A stretch of 64,000 nucleotides of DNA from Heterobasidion occidentale (Eukaryota > Basidiomycota > Agaricomycetes > Russulales > Bondarzewiaceae): contig JBCAQO010000009.1 of NCBI GenBank assembly GCA_039111635.1, positions 1,958,769 through 2,022,768 on the forward strand, written 5' to 3'. Both the position numbers and the translations under genes were made by a program. The notes under the pieces were generated by a model. It searched no databases. It had not been told where the DNA came from and worked only from the letters and a program-made list of their open reading frames with translations. This document shows positions 52,352 to 63,023 of this stretch, one piece after another (position 1 is the stretch's first letter; each line of letters starts with the position of its first letter).

Positions 52352-55300
52352 TTACAACTTAATTGCCGCTGGTCGGGGTTTGTTGGGGTAGCTTTCATGA
52401 AACTCACGAAGTGCCTCATCGGCCAAATCCTTGAGGAGGGCAAAGGGTTCCCAAGTGTTATCCGCTTCGGAGTATCTGACCCACTTGATGAGGTATTTGG
52501 TTCCTCGTCCCTGGCGCCTTGAATCTAGAATGGTCTCTACTTCGTAGTGTTCTTCTTCATTCAAGATTTCTGGTGCTGGTCTGGGAAAGTTCTCTCCATG
52601 GGCCTCTGTCTCATGATATTTGGTGAGCACGGAGGCATGAAACACCGGGTGTATCTTCCATGTTTCAGGTATTCTCAGCCAATAAGCCAGGGGCCCAATT
52701 CTTTCGGTCACTTGGAAAGGACCATAACGCCTAGGTGCCAGTTTTAACTTCAGATGAGTTGTCCGAATATAGGTTCCTTCTAACCAAACTTGGGTTCCTG
52801 CTTCCCACTGTGGAAGTTTCCGGTGTAGGTCCCGGTCTTTGGCGTGCTGCGCCGCTATCTGTAGGCTGGCAGCTGCGTCTTCTTGGACTTCCTTGATTAA
52901 CTGTAAACGTTCAGTTACTGCGGGCACCTTGGTCTTCAATGCTGAGTCTACCGAATACGGCGGATTAAATCCATAGAGAACTTCAAACGGTGATTTCCCT
53001 GTAGCGGAGTGTCTTCGGGTGTTGTGGGAGAACTCTGCGAAGGGGATCAAGTCTACCCAGTTATCTTGGTGGTAGTTGCAGAATACCCGCAGGAATTGTT
53101 CGATCTCTTGATTAACCTGTTCTGTTTCTCCGTCCATCTAGGGGTGATAAGCTGTGCTGAGGGACGGAGTGATTCCTAAGCCCTTCCATAATTCTCGCAT
53201 GAATTTTGCCACAAACTGAGGGCCTCTGTCGGATACCACCTTGGTTGGTAGACCATATCGGTTGAACACGTCATCCTGGAAGAGCATTGTGGTTTCTTCG
53301 GCCGTGATTGTCTTCTTGCACGGGGTTATGACTATTCCTTTGGACAGGCCCTGGCCCACTACCACGTTTATCGAATTGTACCCTCTGCTTTCCGGGAGGT
53401 CTGTTACGAAATCGGTGGAGATAAAATGCCAAGGGGTGTTTGTAGTTTCCAATGGGTGGATTGGAGGATGGGTCCTTCGGGGGAGGTTCTTGGTGGACTG
53501 GCAAACCGCACATCCATCTACATATTGATGGACAAACTTGGTCATGTTTGACCACCGGTAATGGCGTTGCACCAATTCCAAGGTTTTCGCTCGCCCTGGG
53601 TGACCTGTAGCCATAGTGTCATGGTGTGCTTTGACAATTGTTCGTCGGAGGAGATCGTCTCTTGGGACGCATATGTAACCGTCCTGTCTTGTGATGCCGT
53701 CTTCATGTGTCCACTTCCCTAAGAGGCCTTTCATTGCTTTTGGTCCTTTTTCCAATAGCTTCTTAAGGGTGACATCCACTAGCAAATCATGTTCCGAGCG
53801 CGAGTGTCGAATAAGGGAGAGGATGTCCAAGGATACGAATTCCATTGCTTTGACGTGTATGCCTTCGCTTGGCTCTACTAGAGTTTCGCTGGACTTGGTG
53901 AAAAGTCTGGACGGGAGTAAAGTCTGTGCTTTGTTATCAGATTCCACCCCCTCACTAAGGTCTGGACACCTGGACAGAGCATCGGCATGATTAGTAGTTC
54001 CAGCTTTGTAGCTGAGCTGGAAGTCAAATCGAGACAAAAACAGACTCCAGCGGGCTTGTCGCCTTGATAGGTCGCGCGCGGTCTGAAAGTGTTCTAGATT
54101 TTTGTGGTCTGTCCAGACCTCAAAGGGGTGTCGAGCGCCTTCGAGGTAGTGTTTCCAGTGTTCCAGCGCCTTGATAATGGCAAGGAGTTCGCGATCATGC
54201 ACGTCGTAATTCCGCTCCAGTGGTGAGAATGATCCTGAGAGGTAGGCAACGGGGTGCCAGTCGTTATCAGGTCCTTCCTGTAAGAAGACTGCACCGTATG
54301 CAGCGAGGGAAGCGTCGGTGACGAGCCGGTAGGGACGCATCGGGTCAGGGTATAACAGGACGGGTTGACTGATGAAGGCTTTCCTCAATCGGTCAAATGC
54401 TTGTTGGCACTCCGTGGTCCAGTCCCATCTCGTATCTTTCTTCGTGAGGTCATGTAGGGGCCGAGCGATCAAGGAGAACTTGTCGATGAATCGTCGGTAA
54501 AAATTCCCTAAGCCTAAGAAAGAGCGGATGTCGCGGACTGTGTGCGGGATGGGCCATTCCTGGATAGCTTCAATCTTCGAGTCTTCCATAGCGACGTGGT
54601 CTTTCGAAATCGTGTACCCAAGGTAGTTCAGCTTCTCCTTGTGGAATTCACATTTCTCTGGTTTGAGATAAAGATCGTTGTCGTGCAGGATTTGGAGGAC
54701 TCGCCGAAGAATCACGATGTGTTCTGCTGTGGTCTTCGTGAAGATGAGGATGTCATCCATATATACCGCTATTTTCCGGGCCAAGATGAGTTCCTGGAAG
54801 ATCATGTTCATCATGGCTTGGAAGGTTCCCGGGGAATTGCAGAGCCCAAAGAACATTACTGTGGGTTCAAAGAGCCCCAAGGGTGTGACGAAGGCCGCTT
54901 TGGATTCGTCTCCCTTCTTGATGCGCACGTTGTTATATCCCCACCAAACATCGAGTTTCGAGAACACCGTTGCGCCTTTAATAATATCCAATAGTTCTTG
55001 GATTAATGGTAGAGGGCAGACGTCTCGAATGGTATGTTCGTTAAGGTGGCGATAGTCTTGTACCAGGCGGAGCTTCCCATCTTTCTTGTTTATAAAGAAG
55101 AAAGAGGCCGCGCTATGTGCTGTTGACCGACGTATTGTCCCCCTAGCAAGGTGCTCCTTGACGAACTTCCCTAGTTCATCATGTTTCTCCGGGCTCAACG
55201 GAAATATTCGTGGGGCCTGGGGTACAAAAGACGGTTTGAGGTTTATCGCGTGGTCCCATATGGTGTGTTGGGGAAGCCTCTGTGATCGTCTTTCACTGAA

Positions 55301-56166
55301 GATGTCGAGGTAAGAATGATATTCTGCCGGCACCCGACTCTTCAAGTCGGTGGTGTCGATCTCTTCCTCCAGGTCTTCGTCAAAGCTTGCGAACCCCGAG
55401 GGTTCGGGAGCTACCTTCCTAATGACGGGTTCTCCTGCACTATCCATTGCGGAGGAGTCAGACGGCGTTTGCGCTTCTTCAGCGACTTTCTCTGAAGCTT
55501 CGCCCTGGGCTGCTTTCTGCTGAGCTTGCCGGCGTTCCTTCCTTTCGGCTACTTGTTCTTCGAGCCACTCCCGAGCCTTACGTTGTCGGGATTTGTGCTC
55601 GAGTAGTTCCATGAACCGAGTTTTCCATTCCTTCGTGGGTACTTGGCTCCATTGTTCTTTAGTCCAAGTCCACGAGGGTCCTACCGGTTCTGAGACAAGA
55701 TGCGGTTTCGTCCGCTGAGGAATCTTGTCACCGCGTAGTTTCGCTAGCCATGCCTTCTTGGTAGGCTCTTCCCTTGCCTTGGTAAACCCATGTGGTTGTT
55801 GGCAATCTCTGGGGCATCGATCAAAGTGTACTTCACGGCGCCTCCACCCGATGGAGGGGTCGTGGTATTTCAACCAATCCGTTCCTAGGAGCATGTCGTC
55901 TTTCCCTAGATTGGTGATGAACATCTGGACGTGTTCGGTGTGAGTTCTCCCCCGTCTATCCTTGACGGTGAGATTCACGTCTAGGCCTCGCTGAATGAGG
56001 CCTGCCTTGTTGATGGTGTCATCGACATTGCGGACGCGGATAGGGCGGTTTAAAGGATAGGTGGGAAGGTTATGCTTCTGTACCCACTTCTCGTTGACCA
56101 AAATCCCTTCGCATGCTGAGTCGATGGTGGCCCTGGCTCCAGCGCCTTTTCCTCGAGTTGATAATC
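52352..56166 (-). pseudogene. Element 2 pol, one nonsense codon and 5' end cut by an LTR
   Basis: Open from the LTR junction to 53138 (1,010 codons): protease (ATIDSACEGILVNEKWV), RT with VYMDDILIFTKT, RNase H (VTDASLAAYGAVFLQEG), integrase zinc finger (HHDTMATGHPGRAKTLELVQ...CAVC) and core. A TAG replaces the Gln of YHPQ, then the frame continues [19 protein letters not shown] to the chromodomain (HYEVETILDSRRQGRGTKYL) and stop at 52352. The 5' end of pol, before TRGKGAG, lies beyond the solo LTR. Confidence 0.9.
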
Positions 56167-56171
56167 GCACA

Positions 56172-56791
56172 TGTTATGACTTGACCGATCGGGGCCCTTC
56201 GCGGCCGGTCTAACCGATGGATCAAGCATCACATGCTAGGCGGCTCCACTACGGAGCGTACATCAAGGTATTCGGCATGTCCTTAGGAGCCGACAATACC
56301 GATGGTTCTTCAAGACATCGGTAAAGGCTATATTGGAGGGACACGAGGCTCACAGAAGTTCACACAGTAATGAGAGGCGTATTCACATGCCATGGGCTTA
56401 GGGCTTATGGGTAAGCACCTCGTCGCACCATGATGGATCAGTGCGACTAGAGAAGTACAAGAGTAGGCGCCGATGAGAAAGACGGCGGCCACAGTTCTCC
56501 TAGGATGGAAACCTGGAGAAGCACACGGACTCTTACCCTATACCCCATACAGTATATAAGGCCCATAGAATAGGCTGAGGATCTTCAGTCTATTCTCTTC
56601 GTTCATTCGTATCTTCGAATACGAACCTCTTCGTTCCTACGCAGTCTCCACACTGTGTAACTTAGAGCCAACTATTATTCCCTCCTGTATCAACGTCTGA
56701 TACAGTCGAGACTCCGTCCACCACTCAGTCCATTGTGCGACCTAGGGAAGAACCTGTTACTCTTGGGTTACTGAACGAGCAGTTCATAACA
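56172..56791 (+). mobile_element. Solo chromovirus LTR inserted in element 2, TSD GCACA
   Basis: 620 bp, TGTTATGACTTG...CATAACA, flanked by GCACA at 56167-56171 and 56792-56796. Removing it and one TSD restores the pol reading frame (IRLDVRLSTRGKGAG). Confidence 0.93.
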
Positions 56792-56908
56792 GCACATCGA
56801 GTCGAATGGGGGTGATGATACGGCTGGTCATTGCTCCAATTCGAATACATGATGGGGGGTCATACTCGAGTTTCCTCGACCCCCTCTCTTCGGCTGGTGA
56901 AGGAGAGG

Positions 56909-58480
56909 TCAGGAAAAATCCTCCGCCAGGTCTACCAACATCTGTTTGGCCTTAGCCTCCCCTACTTCTTGGAAGAGCGCTCGGACGCCATTAGTATCAC
57001 TGACGGGTCCGTTGCTTCGTCGTCTGTTAGGCGGTATGTAGCGCTCTCCATCGCTCTGGCATGATCCTCCCCTTCTCGCGGAAGGGTCCTCACGTTCCAC
57101 CGAATTACTAGGTTGTGATACCCAACGGTGGTGGCCATGAGAACTCCCCTCCTCCAGTCCTCGATGAAGTCCCGCATTGTTTCCCAGCGGGGGTTCTTGC
57201 TCGTCTTCATCCTCCATGTCTGCAGCGCGAGTTCGTCTACCTCCTCTACCCATCGGCTTGCGCGGATTTCCTCGAGACGGGGGAATGCCTCTACGAGGGG
57301 AACGACAATCAGCTATCCCATGCCCTGGTTTTCCGCAATTGTAGCAGGAAAAGGGAGCAGGTCTCTTGCTATCGTATACACACTTGTTCCGATTGGCGTC
57401 TCTTTTGCGAGAGGCGTCAACGTCCATGTCAACCACCTGGTTGTTCATTCTGCGAGGAGCTGTGGTAGAGTTGTAGCGATGAGCTGGTTGGAGGTGAAAG
57501 CGATTGAGGAAGTCGCTTCGGAATGAGGTGGAGTTGGCGAGGATCGCCTTTTGAGCACTTCGGGCTCTTAGGCGTCCATCTATTTCACAGGCAGTATTGA
57601 CCCAATCTTGGATCGTGTCCTTCGGCGGTGTTTCTTTGTCATAGATTTTGTCCATGACTTTTGGATCAAGCCCTCTCTGGAAGTAAGGGACCTGTTCCTT
57701 GTCGGTGATGTCGGTGTCGGCGGCGATAAGGATGAATTGATTTGAATATTCATCCACCGTCATCTTTCCTTGAGAGAAGGACATGAGAGCGCTTCGGGCT
57801 TTGTCCGTAAGTTTGTCTCCTTGAACTGGAGTTTAAACTTGTCGTGAAAGTCAGACCAAGTCCCGAGGGTTTTGGGCGGGGTTGCCCCTACTGTCTTCTT
57901 TAGGAAACTTTCTGCCCAGACGCCGGCTGTTCCATATCTCATGCATGAGAGGGCTAGGGAAACTTTGTCCGCATCCGTCTTGTATTGGTCCAATTCTGCT
58001 GTAAAAAGGAGGAGGCAATTCATGATGAATTTCTGAGATTGTGTTCGGTCTCCCTCGAAGTTGTCAGGGAGCTTGAGCTTGCCCCTTCCCGATGATACGA
58101 GTGCGGGGGGGTCTGTAGGATTTGTCGACATAATGTTTCGGGTGTTGATCGGTGTTTGAATGTCCAAGGATTTGGACTCGGATGTTCCTTCTTCTTCTTC
58201 CGATGTGTCCGGGATTTCCGGTTCAGGGTCTCTGTACTGGGGTGGCTCTACCCAGTCTTCTGCTATTTCGTCCCAAGCCCACTCAGCTTCTGTTTCGTCT
58301 TCTCTTCTGAAGAAGTATTGTCCTTCTCGGTACGAGCAGTTATCAAAGTTTGGGGGTGCTGGTTGATTGGTGTCGGAGTAATACCAGCGGTTTTCTCTTT
58401 GATGGATAGGACGATTATTCTGTCGAAGTTGGTTGTGGGTTCGTCTAGTGCCTGGTGGAAATCCTAGGCCTAGGTCTTGC
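56909..58480 (-). pseudogene. Element 2 gag, one apparent frameshift
   Basis: Upstream acidic/aromatic segment (WYYSDTNQPAPPNFDNCSYR), capsid segment from MSTNPTDPPALVSSG to KFKLQFKETN, a single-base loss near 57810, then MSFSQGKMTVDEYSNQFILI to the zinc knuckle CYNCGKPGHGIADC and stop at 56909. Confidence 0.8.
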
Positions 58481-58605
58481 TCCAGGGTGTGTGAAGTAAC
58501 GCTCTTCGGTGGAGGTCTATGGCTCCGCCGACGAGGGTTGTGAGAGAGAGTGTGGCAGCAAGCAAAGTGTGGTGCAAGGTAGGGGCAAAAGCGAGTCTAT
58601 TCTAG

Positions 58606-59140
58606 TGTTACGAACTGCTCGTTCAGTAACCCAAGAGTAACAGGTTCTTCCCTAGGTCGCACAAATGGGCTGAGTGGTGGACGAAGTCTCGACTGTAACA
58701 GGCAATGATACAGGAGGGAATAAGGATTGGCTCTAAGAGTCCTGTATGCGTAGATACAGGGGAACGAAGAGAATAGACTGAAGATCCTCAGCCTATTCTA
58801 TGGGCCTTATATACTGTATGGGGTATAGGGTAAGAGTCCGTGTGTTTCTCCAGGTTTCCATCCTAGGAGAGCTGTGGCCGCCGTCTTTCTCTGCCGGCGC
58901 CTACTCTTGTACTTCTCCAGTCGCACTGATCCATCATGGTGCGACGAGGTGCTTACCCATAAGCCCTAAGCCCATGGCATGTGAATGCCTTTCTTATTAC
59001 TGTGTGAACTCCGTGAGCCTTGTGTCCCTCTCATATAGCCTCTACCGATGTCTTGAAGAACCATTGGTCTTGTCGGCTCCTAAGGACATGCCGAATACCT
59101 TGATGTACGCTCCGTAGTGGAGCCACCTAGCATGTGATGC
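58606..59140 (-). repeat. Element 2, 5' LTR, main part (rest at 60460-60513)
   Basis: TGTTACGAACTGC at 58606; the LTR is cut after GATGC at 59140 by another LTR and resumes TTGATCCATC at 60460, ending ATAACA at 60513. Confidence 0.9.
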
Positions 59141-59973
59141 TGTTAGATCGGAGACCTATCACGTGCACCGATGCACGAAGGGGTCCCTAGGCTAAACCTC
59201 CACTGGTCGTATAGTCGTAGACTCTAATGGATAAAGACGATGGATCGTCTTTGGGCTCTTTCGAGGAACTCGGTGTCGCTGTCTGCTTTGTTCTCGAATA
59301 GATTGAGAAGGTGATCTTCGAGGTCTTCTCGATGATGAGGAGGAACCGGATGATCTTCTCCTGTCCAACAGATGACACGAGGGGGTGTCCAACTGAGAAC
59401 GCGGAAGGCAGCTAGTCCGGTATAGAAGCGGATGAGTAGAGGGAGGGGAGGGAAGGGAGACGAGTCCAGTGCTTCGTCAGACCGTGTAAAGAGTTTCTCA
59501 GATCTGACAGAGATCACGAAGCGTGGGCTAGGAAGGTAGCCAGATGCCGGGTGCAGTGCAGAGATCGAGTGTATTACAGGTGAACGAGCTGAGCTTCTTA
59601 GAAGCTCATCTCGGCTATTTACATACAGAAGTGTCTAGGGCAGGATCCAGATCTGGTCCGTGCGCTTCTCAGGTACCGAAGTCAACGATCGAGATCCGTA
59701 AGCTAGAATACCTCATTGACCTGCCATATAACCAAGTATAGTAATCCGATCACTAATGTCCATCCACATCTTCGATCGATCAAGAACCAGGAACGGGGGT
59801 CAGGAACCAATGTCTGTCCACATCAAGAATCAGGAACTAGAAGTCAGCGTTCATGCGTTAGCATGTAAATGGTAAGGAGTCATGGAGAGTGGTCCGAGTC
59901 TGTAGCAAGTCCGAAGCACTTGACCAGCCCATCCATTCACGTGCGAAGCACGTGTTAGGACGCGGTCCTAACA
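59141..59973 (-). mobile_element. LTR type 2, complete copy (833 bp), TSD GATGC
   Basis: TGTTAG at 59141 to CTAACA at 59973 (perfect inverted ends). The inserted block 59141-60454 is flanked by GATGC (59136-59140 and 60455-60459). No retrotransposon coding sequence accompanies it. The superfamily is not determinable from the LTR alone. Confidence 0.85.
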
Positions 59974-60454
59974 GTTTCTCAGATCTGACAGAGATCACGA
60001 AGCGTGAGCTAGGAAGGTAGCCAGACGCCGGGTGCAGTGCAGAGATCGAGTGTATTACAGGTGAACGAGCTGAGCTTCTTAGAAGCTCATCTCGGCTATT
60101 TACGTACAGAAGTGTCTAGGGCAGGATCCAGATCTGGTCCGTGCGCTTCTTAGGTACCGAAGTCAACGATCGAGATCCGTAAGCTAGAATACCTCATCGA
60201 CCTGCCATATAACCACATATAGTAATCCGATCACTAATGTCCATCCACATCTTCGATCAATCAAGAACCAGGAACGGGGGTCAGGAACCAATGTCTGTCC
60301 ACATCAAGAATCAGGAACCAGAAGTCAGTGTTCATGCATCAGCATGTAAATGGTAAGGAGTCATGGAAAGCGGTCCGAGTCTGCAACGAGTCCGAAGTAC
60401 TTGACCAGCCCATCCACTCACGTGCGAAGCACGTGTTAGGACGCGGTCCTAACA
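59974..60454 (-). mobile_element. LTR type 2, partial second copy in direct tandem
   Basis: 481 bp nearly identical to 59485-59973 (from GTTTCTCAGATCTG to CTAACA), directly abutting the complete copy and inside the same TSD pair. Confidence 0.85.
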
Positions 60455-60513
60455 GATGCTTGATCCATCGGATAGACCGACCCCGAAGGGCCCCGATCGG
60501 TCAAGTCATAACA

Positions 60514-61288
60514 GTCAGCACTACACCCTGTCCGAACACTGGTATGTGGATAGTTGAACCACAGATAGGCCTCGGAGGATAGCGAGTTATGTTGGTGATT
60601 CATGTAGACAGTATCTTACGCGGCGTGCATTTGATTGGTGTCTACGGAAATGATCTCCTACCTCACAATCTTTGATTCACTGACACGCTCGACGCCTTCA
60701 TCACTTACTAAGTCAACAAATTCATAGATCATCATGCAAATGAAATTGCCTTTTAGTTGCTTTTCTCCCTTTCTTGAAACCCAAGAACTTTTTCCTCTTT
60801 TTTCGGACTTTTTGCTTAAACTAACTTATCCAACATTATTTCCATCCAACTCACAAAAGCCGCTTTCCTCTAAGTCTCTAAGTGCTCAAAAAAAACCTAA
60901 GTTCCAGTAAGTGCCGAAAAGAACCGTAAGAAACCTACTGTTTTCCTGATGATGTTACTTAATGATCTGGAATAGATGGCGCAGCACCTCTATGTGATGC
61001 CTGCGTCAATTGAACAGCGCGGGGAAAAAGCACAATTGATGATAGCGCGTATTGTACGCTAATGCTTATTATTTGACGACCTGGATCATCTAACTGCACA
61101 CTGCAAGTGCAACCACCGGCGACATAAGCGCCCTCTCAAAGTGGGCAGAGAACGTCCGCATCAGTCACGGGTGCGCAACGTTCGCGCGGCCTCTTGGACG
61201 ACTTCCTCGTCTGCAACTCTCATCTGTCAACCATCACCGCCATGTCATTGCGTACGGACGAGACACGTCTTTTCGTCGAGGTGAATGA
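60514..61288. other. AT-rich intergenic region, no gene seen
   Basis: Sequence to the right of the retrotransposon nest. No ORF with a domain. Confidence 0.4.
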
Positions 61289-61376
61289 CGTCACGGTTCA
61301 TTTCGTTAGACGATGAGCTTCATGATCTTGAATTCTGGCAGAATGAGACTATCATTTTTGGCATTGAATAAGAATC
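61289..61376 (+). repeat. 88-bp repeat, copy 2
   Basis: Near-identical to 30541-30628. Here it lies about 165 bp beyond the 3' end of paralogue C but in the opposite sense to that gene. Confidence 0.85.
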
Positions 61377-61541
61377 TCAAACACCTTCTGCAATTGCCCG
61401 TACATGCTGAGCTGACATTTGTCAAAATCAGAATGTGCATGAAATCTGCAAGATACATGACAGCGAAGAGTGAATGGGGTAGAGACCCAAGTCCTGGAAT
61501 TTAAACTTCACTCTCCTTTCCAACCGTCTACTCCCGAACCT

Positions 61542-63023
61542 TTACCCGGAGTGCTTGCGCTTGTGGCCTTTCTGAGTGTTCGACGTATCCGGCTCGCGGA
61601 AAGCATTTTTGTCGTGCAATGCTTGGTCCAGTTGCTCGCTGAACCCAACGCATTCGAGGCCAAAACATTGGACTTTGAGGACGCCGCCGGAGATCATGGC
61701 CTCGATCACATTCTCTACGACAGGGGGCACCAAGTTTCTGTGCATGACAGTATTTCTGATAACAGGGTACTGTCTCGCCTGAGAAGAGGTCAACCTGTGG
61801 ACGTATAAGAGAATAAGTAATCTCACCGAGTGGTGAAGGTCTTTGACAGCCTCGAAATCCACGATTTCGTCAAAGATGCATTTATATGCACCGAGATATA
61901 CCCAAGTAAAATCTTCCTGTCGAAGAAATAGATCACGCACTTCGCCTGTGTTGAGAAAGGGATTGCCTGACTCCCAGCGGCATTTATCTGTCCCCATTCT
62001 GTGCCCTTCTGGAAAGAAACGATGGGTTGGCAGTATAACTAAACCGCGATTGACGTCTGAGTCTCCGAAGATAATCTGCGGTCTAGTGAAGTGAAGAATT
62101 CCGGCTGCGGATCTAACGCGCAGTCAATATCTGGTCGCACAGAGCGACAACGACGAGAGTCACCCATATCGTTCTAGAGCCCTCTATATAGGATTCAGAA
62201 ATCAAGCATCATTGGAAACATGTGACACTTACTTGTGGAATTGTGAACTTGGTATCCCTGAGCATTGGCTGAATTGAGGCTAAAGCAGGTCGATTATTAG
62301 GATGCTCATGAGGGGTCTGCAGCCACTCTGCAATCCTGGTTGAGATTTCTGCATCAACAGGTCTCTATTATCAAGATGGTCAACGAACTCATACTGTCTG
62401 CAAATTTCATGTCAAAAACCTGTTTCACAGACGAAGCAGCCTCGATTGCAGTATCCCTTTCTGCTTCTGCTTCTTCGAGCCGGGTACAAAGACTCTTCAC
62501 GGTCTGACTCTTTGATAACCAGAGAGGGAAAGCGAAGGCTAAAGACATCATACCTGCTTGAGTTCCTTATGGGACTGTTTCAAGGCTTTGTATTTTTGTC
62601 GATATTTTGAAGCTGATCCCTCCTTGGTATCTCCCGGAGCATTGGACTCTTCCTGCTGGAATGTGGAATGAGATTTCAAGAAAGTTTATGGAGAGATAGT
62701 ACACACTGCTTCTGGAGTCTCAATGAGGTCAATCATCTCTGGGACGGCTGGCTGTTGCCGCCGTGCTTCGTCCTCTTCAGCCCTGCGTTGTTGTACCTGA
62801 GGTGGTTCCGCCAAATATCAGCCCGGGATTCTAACTATGCGTATAGCTCATGCACCTCGGGATCCCACTCAATCTTGATCTTCGAAAGATATGGATCGGT
62901 TGAGGAAAGCCTGGTCCACGTTGGGATATCCTTCAGCTGAGCTTGCAGCGCGGCAAGCTCCTTCTCCATCCGCGACACCTGGCCCTTCACATTGATGACC
63001 TTGTCGATGGCCTCCATGTCCAT
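61542..63023 (-). CDS. Paralogue C: coiled-coil protein with DUF6697-like domain
   Basis: Third family member, more distant from A and B than they are from each other. Start MDMEAIDKVINVKGQVSRME, then WTRLSSTDPYLSKIKIEWDP; coiled coil KSLCTRLEEAEAERDTAIEA; C-terminal domain RDLFLRQEDFTWVYLGAYKC and SGGVLKVQCFGLECVGFSEQ; basic tail GHKRKHSG and stop at 61542. Exons join with GT-AG introns in frame for the parts I could follow, and nothing disabling was seen. The regions upstream of all three genes are also related (TCAAGAGT, AAGTTGCTCATA in B and C), so the duplicated unit includes the promoter. Function unknown. Confidence 0.65.

Larger units (their letters stand above)
48370..58605 (-). mobile_element. 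Element 2: older chromovirus, internal region
   Basis: Same organisation as element 1 and clearly diverged from it throughout. It is broken by a solo LTR between gag and pol (56172-56791), a nonsense codon in integrase (53138-53140), a frameshift in gag (~57810) and frameshifts in ORF3. LTRs: 37004-37013 + 47779-48369 and 58606-59140 + 60460-60513. The outer flanks (CCCTG left, GTCAG right) do not match, so one end was rearranged after insertion. Confidence 0.88.

Noticed and set aside
59224..59517. 97-codon ORF within the LTR
   Set aside because: It lies entirely in LTR sequence and is not open in the other copy at 35068-35615 over a comparable length.
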